This document shows, in pieces, positions 46,489 through 57,303 of a stretch of 64,000 bases of DNA; the stretch's first letter is position 1, and every line of letters starts with the position of its first letter. The DNA is taken from positions 522,501 through 586,500 of the forward strand of contig KV908337.1 in the NCBI GenBank assembly GCA_002005505.1. Direction: 5' to 3'. The notes beneath the pieces are model-generated. The model searched no databases. It was not told the DNA's origin and saw only the letters and a list, made by a program, of their open reading frames with translations. A program made the translations under genes and the position numbers. The stretch comes from Botryococcus braunii. Its lineage: Eukaryota > Chlorophyta > Trebouxiophyceae.

Positions 46489-47516
46489 TTTTATCAAATG
46501 GCACGGTCCAGCGTCAATCTACACACATTTCAGACACCCTGTGACATAATGCAATCATTAGCAATGCTCACAGAAGACAGTATGGACAGCCCTTATCCTC
46601 TCGAAGGGCTTCACAGACTGGAGTTCGTCACGTATGAACTATTACAATGTATGTGTGTTATGATGTGACTCACTAAGCTAAGCAAAACGTAAGGGATACC
46701 TGTGACATAATGCAATCATTAGCAATGCTCACAGAAGACAGTATGGACAGCCCTTATCCTCTCGAAGGGCTTCACAGACTGGAGTTCGTCACGTATGAAC
46801 TGACCAATCTCACTGCCTTCATCCCTTTAAATACTACAGAAGGCTGACATCATTGCCTCCTCTGCATTTGCTAGTCTTTGTCACTATTAACACTACGGAG
46901 AGTTGATCTGCGGCTCCGTACTATGCGTGAATTCGTAGAACCGTACACTCATCGTTCAGTCCTACCGGATTCTTCACGAACTCGACCCGAAAATATCTTA
47001 GACCGTATAAACGACAAGATCTATCCGCAAAAGCTTCGATCCAGAACCTCGGAGCCGACCGTACGCTCCGTGAAATGACTCGACGAGAAGATATTTACTC
47101 CGTGAACCCGTTCGGATCTCGATCTGATCACCGAGTTAGTTTCTGAGACCTTTAAACCACTCGGAGTTGGCGCATTTACGTCTAACTTACTCGAATCTCA
47201 CGATAAGAACCGTAATTGCACCCCGGAACTTCTACTGTAAGTCCGTAACACCCTGTACACTCCAGGATAAAGTCTGCAGGCCCTTTAACTTTATTCAAAT
47301 GCCATGAGTAAGTCTCAAATGTCCTTTATCAGTCAATATACTCGCACATTTATTCTATACACCAAGTATATCAGCAACGTGTCATGCAGTACACCTGTAC
47401 CTTATGCAGCTGTACCTTATTTGGACTCTTCAAACATTCAGACAAATGTAGGGGACTCTCGTCAGATGTGAAGTGAAATTTTCCCAAGTACAGCTGATGA
47501 TCCCCATTTTATAACA
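46489..47516 (-). repeat. shared middle LTR of the C/D tandem, 1028 bp
   Basis: It acts as 5' LTR of copy C (primer site on its left, 46481-46488) and as 3' LTR of copy D (purine tract GAGGGGAGG on its right, complement of 47517-47525). Two 103-bp direct repeats, 46538-46640 and 46699-46801, each contain a hairpin AGCCCTT...AAGGGCT (46588-46610 in the first). TATTTAAA lies near 46825-46833 on the minus strand, upstream of the repeats in transcription. Confidence 0.95.
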
Positions 47517-47601
47517 CCTCCCCTCATGTGTAGGAGTGGACAAATAAGCAATCCCAAATCACTTCAGCCAGGCACAAACAGCTGTGCTCAATCAGTTGGC
47601 T

Positions 47602-50600
47602 TCATTTCAAGCCAGCCTGTGCTCTAAGCTTTATGAAGGGAGCTTTGGCCAAAACCTTCGTGAACATATCAGCAATATTTTCTGCAGTGCCCACATATTT
47701 TGGAATGATAGCACCCTTCTCCACCTCATCCCTCACCCTGTGGTACCTCACTGCAATATGCTTGGTCCTAGTTGAGATGGGAATTCCCTTAATATTTGCA
47801 AGGGCACCTGTGTTGTCAGTATACACCACAACACCACCTTCCCCCTCTCCCAGATCAGACATTAACTTGCTGAACCAAAGCGCTTCTTGCACCCTAGTAC
47901 ACATGGAGATGAACTCTGCCTCAACAGTAGACAGAGCCACCAGTGGCTGCAGTTTACTGCCCCAAGAGACTGCTGCACCACTGGACATAAATACGTAGCC
48001 TGATGTAGACTTTCTGCTATCCAGATCACCTGCATAGTCAGAATCTACAAAGGCTTCCAAGCCTCCCTTTCCCCTTTCCCACTCCAAACCCAGCTCCTTG
48101 GTTGCTGCCAGGTACCTCAGCACATTCATGCCTGCGCTCAAATGCGTTGAAGTGGGCTGGTTAGAGAATCTTGCTAATAAACCAGCTGAGTAGGATAGGT
48201 CTGGCCTCACAGTGTTGGCTAAATACAATATCCCTCCCACAAGTTCCCTGAAACGATTTTCTGAAGGGAGGGGATCACCAACATCTTCCTGCAATTTCCA
48301 GGATGCATCAAGGGGGACTGATTTTGTGCGACAGTCTGACATGTCAAAACTCTCAAGAATGTCTGTGACCAGTTTCTCATTTGACAATTTAATACTTTTC
48401 AGCACACCACCCTCATCATACTGAAATGATAACTGCATCCCAAGAAAGTGCCTTGCTTCACCCAAGTCTTTCACTGAGAACTTTGCCGACAGTAAAGATT
48501 TGGTCTTTTCTATGCTTGCAATATCTTCAGGCACTATCAGTATGTCATCAACATATAGCAGCAAATACACAGTGGCTCCCTCTACACTCTGAAGTATGAA
48601 TAATGAAGGATCTGCATCTGAAATTACAAATCCAGCAGATTTCAGATAGGAGCTAATCGTTACGTACCATGCACGTGGAGCTTGCTTTAACCCATACAGT
48701 GCCTTGTGCAGTTGACAAACAGTGTTGGGCCCACCCACATGATACCCTTCAGGTTGTTTGACTTTAACGTCCTCTGCCAAGTCCCCATGCAGAAAGGCAG
48801 TGCTCACATCCATTTGATGAACTCTCATGTCCCTGGTCACTGCTAGGGACAACAGATATCTTAGTGTTGAGTGTTTGGAAACTGGGGCATACACTTCAGT
48901 GTAATCAACCCCATATATTTGCTTAAAGCCTTTTGCCACCAGTCTTGCCTTGAACCGTTCCACTTCCCCAAGTTCAGACAGTTTCACTTTGTACACCCAT
49001 TTGACTGGCAGGGCCTTCTTGAATTCTTTGTTATCCACCACCACATATGACCATGTGCCCAATGCTTTGAGTGATTTCATTTCCTCATCCATGGCTTGTA
49101 CCCATTTGTCAGCTTCAGGAGAGTTTACTGCATCTACATATGTGGCTGGTTCAACAATTACCGTGTCTTTCTGTACTTGCACATATCCACAGAAATTTGA
49201 GAATGTGTTTGTTTGGTTTATTTCTGCTGTGTGTATTGTATTACGTTTTCTCTCAGGATACCTCCCTCCAAACAAACCAGCAGGTGAGTGGGGAATACCG
49301 GCAGCCAGGAAATCAAATTCCACTGGCTCTAAGTGAGGGTCTGAGACATAACCCTCAACACTGTTGTGGCTGGTGACTTGTGGAACACCCCCATTAAAGG
49401 GGCGCGCACCCAGACTGCTTGTGGAACGGGTTTCTGGCACTTCCAAGTCCAGATCACCCGCGAGCCCTTTATGACCACCCCTAGTCTCCATTGGTATTGA
49501 CTCCTGCTGAGCCAATACCTCCCCTGGCTCCCCTGCCATCCCTGCGCTCAACTGCTCACCTACGCGCACCTGCGCACCTGGACTAGTAACCTCTAAACTG
49601 CCCAAGGGGGCCAGAGAAACATCAGGCATGCTTGCAGGAACATCAGTGAGGGGGTCTGTGGGACCATCCTCATCTGTAGTGTAATCAAAAGCGCTGTCAG
49701 ACTCAACTAAGTCTGGCACGTCTGAAAGATCATCATTTACTGTACCTGCAGGGTCACTGCCAGACACGTCTGCAGTGACTTCCTCAAACCTGACAAATTC
49801 CCTAGCATGAACATCGACTTTGCCATCTATAAGCACTCTGTAGTTTTGACTGAGATCATCATATCCAAGAAAAATACCTTCAGAGCTTACACAGTCGAAT
49901 TTTCCTGCCCTTTTGGACTTCAAAATCAATGCAAAACATTTGCAACCAAACACACGCAAGTGGCTGAGATTAGGCTTATGACCAAACCATGCTTCAAAGG
50001 GAGTAATACTCAAATTTGCAACAGCACACACTGTAATATCTTGTGCCGATCTCAAGTTCGTGTGAGAATGACCTCACACAGGTGCGACCCGTCTGATAGC
50101 ACCCCGCCAGCCAAGCTGGCCAGATTACGTAATGAGGTCATCGTACCCCGCTCTCCGATCACGCGCTATCGGCTCGATGCCGATCGGCTCCCTAACGGAC
50201 CCTTCGCACTCGGAACGTTACACACACATTCCTGAGGTAATTTGCAGTAAGCAGAGCATCACCCCAATATTCAGTTGGAAGATCTGTGGCTGCCAGCATG
50301 GCCCTCGCCCTCTCTTGCAGAGTCCTATTCAGTCTCTCAATCTTCCCGTTCTGCTCATGAGCATAAGGAGCAGTCTTCTGATGGACCCACTCCATACTTC
50401 CTACAGAATTTGTCCAAACCAATAAACTCAGTGCCATTGTCAGTACGTATGTACTTGACCCTGCATTCACACTGATTCTGCCATGTAGTGAGAAGAAGTG
50501 TGGCCTCTTTCACTGCATCGGACTTAGACTTTAACAGGATGACTTTGGAGAATTCTGTGAATTCATCAATGACAGTTAAAGCATACTTTTCACCATCATT

Positions 50601-53231
50601 TGATTCGGGACTGATTGGACCTATCACATCCATATGTACCACTTCAAGTTTCCTAGTACATTTGGTGTTAGTTGTTTTAAAGGGTTGTGTAGTCATCTTC
50701 CCCAACATGCATGGTTCACACACTCCATGGTTTCCAATGTGCTTTGACAAATCAATAGTGGGAAGAGACATCCCTTTAACCATGTCCTCTTTTCTCATCC
50801 TAGACATATTATGAGGTGACAAGTGACCTAAACGTTTGTGCCATAGGTCCACTTTGTCTATGTCTATTTGTGCTATGCAAGTCTCAACTTGGTTTACCTC
50901 CTTACTGAATGTCACATGTTTTTCAGTAATGGACAAGTCAATGAACCATTGATAAGGAAAGCAGTGTTCTGCATAACCTAAATTGGTTCCATTTGAATCT
51001 GTGATAAAACATTCAATGCCTAAAATATTCACATTTAGGCCATCAAGATATGCTTTTCCCACAGACAGCAGGTATTTCTTGGAGGTAGGGACATACTTGA
51101 CATTGTAAAGAACAAAGGATGTTCCAAACTCTGAGAATACTTTCATTTTACCCTCTCCAAGTATAGCTTCCCTTTTCCCGTTTGCCACTACAAGGTATTC
51201 TGGGTCCTTGTACTCAACATAGTCTATCATATTCTCTTTGCTAGGGGAAATATGATCAGTTGAACCACTATCAATCAGCCAAGCAGGCAGGGAGGGGGTT
51301 GAATTGACTGATTCCCTTCTTACACAGTTACTAGATACCTCCCTTGAGTACTGCTCCAACTTGGGGCAGTTCTTCACATGACCTGGCTCCTTACAGTGGT
51401 AACATAGGAGCGTTGACCTTCCTTGCTGTTGGAAAGCCTGTCTGCCTGCCTGAGCATCATTCACACTTTCCTTAGTATCTCTCGGTACCTCAACATTGTG
51501 TGCAGATGGCCTTCCAGCATTATTCTTGCTCCCACCCTTATTCCCATATGTTGGATTTGTAACGTTTCTAACATATGGTTTGGGTGCTGGTGTGCTTGCT
51601 TTCTTGTTTTGTAACTTACTGTATGTGAGTTCAAGAACATGTTGCAACTTATGTATGTCTGCTTTATCATAGCACACTGAAGTTTGGAACTGTCTGTCAG
51701 CCTCATACTCATCTGATAGACCTGCCAATAACATGGCACACAATGTGAGATCAGAATAAAACTCGCCCAAACTCTTGATAGTATTTGCGATTTTCCTCCC
51801 TCTTAAGATGTATGCAGATGGCTTTTCTCCTGGGAACATAGTCAAGGTCCTAGCCTCATTGTGTAGACTGATTAACTTGCCTTGTGCCCTTACCCTGAAT
51901 ACATCTAACAGGAGATGCCACATTTCATATGCTGAATACTGGTCTGAGATTTGTACCAAATACTCTTCAGTGCAAGACTGTGTTATAAGTGTCTGAGCTT
52001 TGAAGTCATCCAAGGAACCCTCACAGTCATCATGCACACAATATGCAACTCCCATTTCCATTAACATGGTGTAAACATGCTTACTCCACATCACCCAATT
52101 GTTGTCGTTTAACTTAATTGGTTCCAGTTTCGGAGTAAGTTTTTGATATGAATATGGGACAGGACCAGTGGGGTAAGTGACACCAGGAAAACCTGTAGAC
52201 GTGAAAGGAGCATGTCTTCTGCCACCAGGAGGAATACCTCCTGTGGGTGGACCACCACTAAAAGGGGGACCCCCACCACCACCACCACCTGGCCCACCAG
52301 GCCCACTAGGACCTCCAGGCCCACCAGGCCCTCTAGGCCCACCAGGCCCTCCACCACCACCACCACCAGCCCCAACACTGGGGCCACCACCACCAGGAAC
52401 ACCCCCAGCAGCACTGATAATAGGAACATTACCGTAAAATGTCGCTCTCGATGCTTGACTGGGGCGCTGTGCAGCTCCTGCAGGACCAACAGGAGGGCCC
52501 CTACTGTATGGAGGACCTCCACCAGGAGGACCAGCTCCTGGAAGTACCATTGGGACAGCTGCAGCAGCCTGCGTTGTTGCCTGTGGGATGTTTGGCAATG
52601 TGGGGTTAAGACTATTTAACATTGCAGTAGTTATACTAACTGGCAACATGCCCCCACTAGGGAGGGGAACGTACACTAACTGTGTACCACCTAGCTGTGC
52701 GTTTTGAGAGACATTCACACCGACACTACTAGCCAAAGGAACAGATGCAGGTTGCGTTACTTGTGACTGACTGATTTGCACAGCAGCATTGCTAACATTT
52801 GTCCTAGGCAAAGCAAATGAAGGTTGAAAGTTACCTCTTGTCACAGCTGGGCCACTAGTAACAGGAACACTTCTAGTCCTAAGTGCCCTACTAGCAAATA
52901 AACCGGGATTGAACCCATATACCTGTCTTGCACCTGGTGCTTGACTCCCAGGCTGATTTGAAGGACCACCTGAGTGCACTTCAACAGACTCAGTCAGTAA
53001 ACTACTCTGCTCAAGGGATGAGTAATTTGGTTGGCTGTCATTTTCTGTATCAGATACTTCACTCTCGTCTTCATTGCTGGAGTGTTGCAAACCATGATTT
53101 TCATGCAAGGCATTAATACCAGAGGGAGAATACACATCTTCCTCATACATAGTGTTATACACACCTTCTATTGAGACAGGAACATCATATGGTTCCTCCA
53201 CTATCTCAGAAAGAGTATATGTAGCACTCAT
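47602..53231 (-). pseudogene. copy D gag-pol (copia-1), nearly intact but broken in integrase
   Basis: Start complements 53229-53231. The first frame (958 residues) holds an N-terminal extension (1-370, with Gly/Pro repeats at about 277-330), gag, the altered knuckle CYHCKEPGHVKNC (about 610), protease LIDSGSTDH (about 655), GAG-pre-integrase (about 797) and integrase with both Asp motifs. A one-base insertion near 50397 (GTGGGTCC) shifts the frame before the catalytic Glu. A 191-bp solo LTR at 50032-50222 follows. The second frame (817 residues) has linker, RT with YVDD and RNase H, ending at 47602. It cannot make a full polyprotein, yet it is almost identical to copy C with the same lesions. 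Confidence 0.93.
50032..50222. mobile_element. 191-bp solo LTR in copy D
   Basis: Identical in site, ends (TGTAATATC...AACGTTACA), length and CACAC duplication to 27424-27614. A shared ancestral insertion, not an independent event. Confidence 0.88.
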
Positions 53232-53744
53232 AATCAGCTAGTCCTATACCTCAAGGACAGCTCTCAACTGCAAACACTAGTACTTATTCTTAAAGACAAG
53301 TGATGCAATCACACACAGATCCTATACCTCAAGGACTGTAAACAACTACTCTTTTACTACAAAGAGAAGTCTAAGATTGTTAAAACACCGATCCTATACC
53401 ACAAGGACGGCCGGATCGTGACTACGTGTCACCGAGTTGAGAAAGAAATAATTTACCAACCTTGGTTTTCTGCACCAGAAAACCTCCACACAACTTACCG
53501 TGCCTCTCTCACAACCACTTTGACTTAATCGTCAAAGCAGCCGAGAAGCCCTTCGACCAAAGATGCCCGCAACAGATATTTAGGGTCGATTCTCTGAAGT
53601 AAACCCAATAAATTGGATCTGCAAACAGAGAACCAACACCTATCTACCTTTAGATTGCAAAGAACCGTGTGGACAAGGCGTATTGCCCACACAAGACGAG
53701 GTAGATCACAACGCCGACCGTGTCATTGAGCTTCGCCGATACCA
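53232..53744 (-). promoter_or_regulatory. copy D leader and primer-binding site
   Basis: Same as the copy C leader: primer site (complement, ending 53744), stem-loops near 53465-53485 and 53515-53537, and a single leader unit with TCCTTGTGGTATAGGATCGG followed by TTTTAACAATCTTAGAC. Confidence 0.75.
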
Positions 53745-54542
53745 TTTTATCAAATGGCACGGTCCAGCGTCAATCTACACACATTTCAGACACCCTGTGA
53801 CATAATGCAATCATTAGCAATGCTCACAGAAGACAGTATGGACAGCCCTTATCCTCTCGAAGGGCTTCACAGACTGGAGTTCGTCACGTATGAACTATTA
53901 CAATGTATGTGTGTTATGATGTGACTCACTAAGCTAAGCAAAACGTAAGGGATACCTGTGACATAATGCAATCATTAGCAATGCTCACAGAAGACAGTAT
54001 GGACAGCCCTTATCCTCTCGAAGGGCTTCACAGACTGGAGTTCGTCACGTATGAACTGACCAATCTCACTGCCTTCATCCCTTTAAATACTACAGAAGGC
54101 TGACATCATTGCCTCCTCTGCATTTGCTAGTCTTTGTCACTATTAACACTACGGAGAGTTGATCTGCGGCTCCGTACTATGCGTGAATTCGTAGAACCGT
54201 ACACTCATCGTTCAGTCCTACCGGATTCTTCACGAACTCGACCCGAAAATATCTTAGACCGTATAAACGACAAGATCTATCCGCAAAAGCTTCGATCCAG
54301 AACCTCGGAGCCGACCGTACGCTCCGTGAAATGACTCGACGAGAAGATATTTACTCCGTGAACCCGTTCGGATCTCGATCTGATCACCGAGTTAGTTTCT
54401 GAGACCTTTAAACCACTCGGAGTTGGCGCATTTACGTCTAACTTACTCGAATCTCACGATAAGAACCGTAATTGCACCCCGGAACTTCTACTGTAAGTCC
54501 GTAACACCCTGTACACTCCAGGATAAAGTCTGCAGGCCCTTT
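53745..54542 (-). repeat. copy D 5' LTR, 798 bp retained
   Basis: Contains LTR positions 231-1028. The first 230 bp are displaced by the insertion of copy E at 54543 and should lie beyond the window. It keeps the TATTTAAA box and both 103-bp repeats. Confidence 0.92.
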
Positions 54543-55570
54543 TGTTATAAAATGGGGATCATCAGCTGTACTTGGGAAAATTTCACTTCACATCTGATGA
54601 GAGTCCCCTACATTTGTCTGCATGTTTGAAGAGTCCAAATAAGGTACAGCTGCATAAGGTACAGGTGTACTGCATGACACGTTGTTGATATACTTGGTGT
54701 ATAGAATAAATGTGCAAGTATATTGACTGATAAAGGACATTTGAGACTTACTCATGGCATTTGAATAAAGTTAAAGGGCCTGCAGACTTTATCCTGGAGT
54801 GTACAGGGTGTTACGGACTTACAGTAGAAGTTCCGGGGTGCAATTACGGTTCTTATCGTGAGATTCGAGTAAGTTAGACGTAAATGCGCCAACTCTGAGT
54901 GGTTTAAAGGTCTCAGGAACTAACTCGGTGATCAGATCTAGATCCGAACGGGTTCACGGAGTAAATATCTTCTCGTCGAGTCATTTCACGGAGCGTACGG
55001 TCGGCTCCGAGGTTCTGGATCGAAGCTTTTGCGGATAGATCTTGTCGTTTATACGGTCTAAGATATTTTCGGGTCGAGTTCGTGAAGAATCCGGTAGGAC
55101 TGAACGATGAGTGTACGGTTCTACGAATTCACGCATAGTACGGAGCCGCAGATCAACTCTCCGTAGTGTTAATAGTGACAAAGACTAGCAAATGCAGAGG
55201 AGGCAATGATGTCAGCCTTCCGTAGTATTTAAAGGGATGAAGGCAGTGAGATTGGTCAGTTCATACGTGACGAACTCCAGTCTGTGAAGCCCTTCGAGAG
55301 GATAAGGGCTGTCCATACTGTCTTCTGTGAGCATTGCTAATGATTGCATTATGTCACAGGTATCCCTTACGTCTTGCTTAGCTTAGTGAGTCACATCATA
55401 ACACACATACATTGTAACAGTTCATACGTGACGAACTCCAGTCTGTGAAGCCCTTCAAGAGGATAAGGGCTGTCCATACTGTCTTCTGTGAGCATTGCTA
55501 ATGATTGCATTATGTCACAGGGTGTCTGAAATGTGTGTAGATTGACGCTGGACGGTGCCATTTGATAAAA
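54543..55570 (+). repeat. copy E 5' LTR, 1028 bp
   Basis: Starts TGTTATAAAATGGGG and ends TTTGATAAAA before the primer site. It sits in the copy D LTR at CCTTT (54538-54542, the expected target duplication; its partner is outside the window). It differs from the C/D LTRs at several sites, for example GATGAGAG for GACGAGAG and GCATGTTT for GAATGTTT. Confidence 0.93.
55226..55233 (+). promoter_or_regulatory. TATA-like box in copia-1 LTR
   Basis: TATTTAAA is conserved at the same LTR position in copies B, C, D and E, about 30 bp before the duplicated 103-bp segments. It is the best promoter candidate; the transcription start is not visible from sequence. Confidence 0.5.
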
Positions 55571-56229
55571 TGGTATCGGCGAAGCTCAATGACACGGTCG
55601 GCGTGGTGATCTACCTCGTCTTGTGTTGGCAATACGCCTTGTCCACACGGTTCTTTGCAATCTAAAGGTAGATAGGTGTTGGTTCTCTGTTTGCAGATCC
55701 AATTTATTGGGTTTACTTCAGAGAATCGACCCTAAATATCTGTTGCGGGCATCTTTGGACGAAGGGCTTCTCGGCTGCTTTGACGATTAAGTCAAAGTGG
55801 TGGTGAGAGAGGTACGGTAAGTTGTGTGGAGGTTTTCTGGTGCAGAAAACCAGGGTTGGTGAACCACTTCTCTCTTATCTCAGTGAAACGTGGTCACGAT
55901 CGGCTGATCTAGACTTATAGAATCGGCGGTGTTAACAAACTTGAGCTTCTCTTTGTTGTATAAGATAAGCTGTTTACAGACCTTGAAAGATAGGATCTGC
56001 GGTTGATTGCATCACTTGTCTTTGAGGAAAAGTACTAGTGCTTGCAGTTGAGCCGTCCTTGTGGTATAGGATCGGTGTTTTAACAATCTTTGACTTCTCT
56101 TTGTGGTAAAAGAGTAGTTGTTTACAGTCCTTGAGGTATAGGATCTGTGTGTGATTGCATCACTTGTCTTTAAGAATAAGTACTAGTGTTTGCAGTTGAG
56201 CTGTCCTTGAGGTATAGGACTAGCTGATT
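55571..56229 (+). promoter_or_regulatory. copy E leader: primer site, two stem-loops, duplicated leader unit
   Basis: Primer site TGGTATCGGCGAAGC starts at 55571. Stem-loop 1 (CTTTGAC/GTCAAAG, 55778-55797) and stem-loop 2 (GGTTTTCT/AGAAAACC, 55831-55851) match those of the other copies. From about 55928 two units of about 148 bp follow. The first resembles copy B and the second resembles copy D, while C, D and B each have one unit. Confidence 0.8.
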
Positions 56230-56506
56230 ATGAGTGCTACATATACTCTTTCTGAGATAGTGGAGGAACCATATGATGTTCCTGTCTCAATAGAAGGTGT
56301 GTATAACACTATGTATGAGGAAGATGTGTATTCTCCCTCTGGTATTAATGCCTTGCATGAAAATCCTGGTTTGCAACACTCAAGCAATGAAGACGAGAGT
56401 GAAGTATCTGATACAGAAAATGACAGCCAACCAAATTACTCATCCCTTGAGCAGAGTAGTTTACTGACTGAGTCTGATGAAGTGCACTCAGGTGGTCCTT
56501 CAAATC
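56230..56506 (+). pseudogene. copy E gag N-terminus, split by copia-2
   Basis: Begins MSATYTLSEIVEEPYDVPVS and is open to the insertion point after ...GGPSN. The reading frame continues at 63841 (QPGSQAPGARQVYGFNPG). Confidence 0.9.
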
Positions 56507-57236
56507 TGTTATAATAGTGACAGAACATTTTTTGGTGCCTTTCCCTCAGAAGAGTAATAGTGGCCAGATCATCGTCAATTACCAGAGAGAACAGTTAGTA
56601 GAATGAGTAATCAGTGGCAGAACCCAGGAGTTCTGCCAGAACCAATCTAGACCAATTGCGCGTTAATAAGAAAGGATGAGGTAATCGGACACGGTTTGCT
56701 CGAAAGGCTATATGCTCCTGGCTCGAAGGATTGAGGCACTTGATTGGGACATCAAAAGCACTTCGGGTGTTTGCTACTTTACTGTTGCCAGTCAAGTCTC
56801 TTCACTCACAGACGACACTGCTTGTTTCTCTACACACAACAAGAGTGTCGCCGGGCTTAACACCCTCGTGCCGGGTCATACAGGTAAACTGCTGTCAAGA
56901 CATCATATGAACATGAACAATGGTTTAGGAAGGGTCTAGATAAGGTACAATAGAAAGGTGTAATTGCTTAGCTCATCGGACATTGGTAATGCAGACTATC
57001 AGTAACGTTGTTGATAGAGTAGTTTGAATTGCCGAGTGACGAGAGAGAGCAATAAACATTGTAAGACTTGATTGGGACATCAAAAGCACTTCGGGTGTTT
57101 GCTACTTTACTGTTGCCAGTCAAGTCTCTTCACTCACAGACGACACTGCTTGTTTCTCTACACACAACAAGAGTGTCGCCGGGCTTAACACCCTCGTGCC
57201 GGGTCATACAGGGAACGCCAAGCACAAAAGTTCACA
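56507..57236 (+). repeat. copia-2 5' LTR, 730 bp
   Basis: Starts TGTTATAATAGTGACAG and ends AAAGTTCACA. It contains a direct repeat of exactly 147 bp at 56738-56884 and 57066-57212. The LTR end is followed without a gap by the primer site. Confidence 0.96.
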
Positions 57237-57253
57237 GGTTATGGGCCCACCAC
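57237..57253 (+). other. copia-2 primer site for a half initiator tRNA
   Basis: GGTTATGGGCCCACCAC directly follows the LTR. It is the complement of the anticodon stem-loop, 5' half, of plant initiator tRNA-Met as I recall it (GTGGTGGGCCCATAACC; CAT is the anticodon). The next ten bases match the continuing complement at seven positions. Priming by a tRNA cleaved in the anticodon loop is established for Drosophila copia and yeast Ty5. Confidence 0.75.
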
Positions 57254-57303
57254 TTTTCTGCTGAGGCATGAAAAAATGTATGACTTGGGCAGAGTAGTCT
57301 GCG

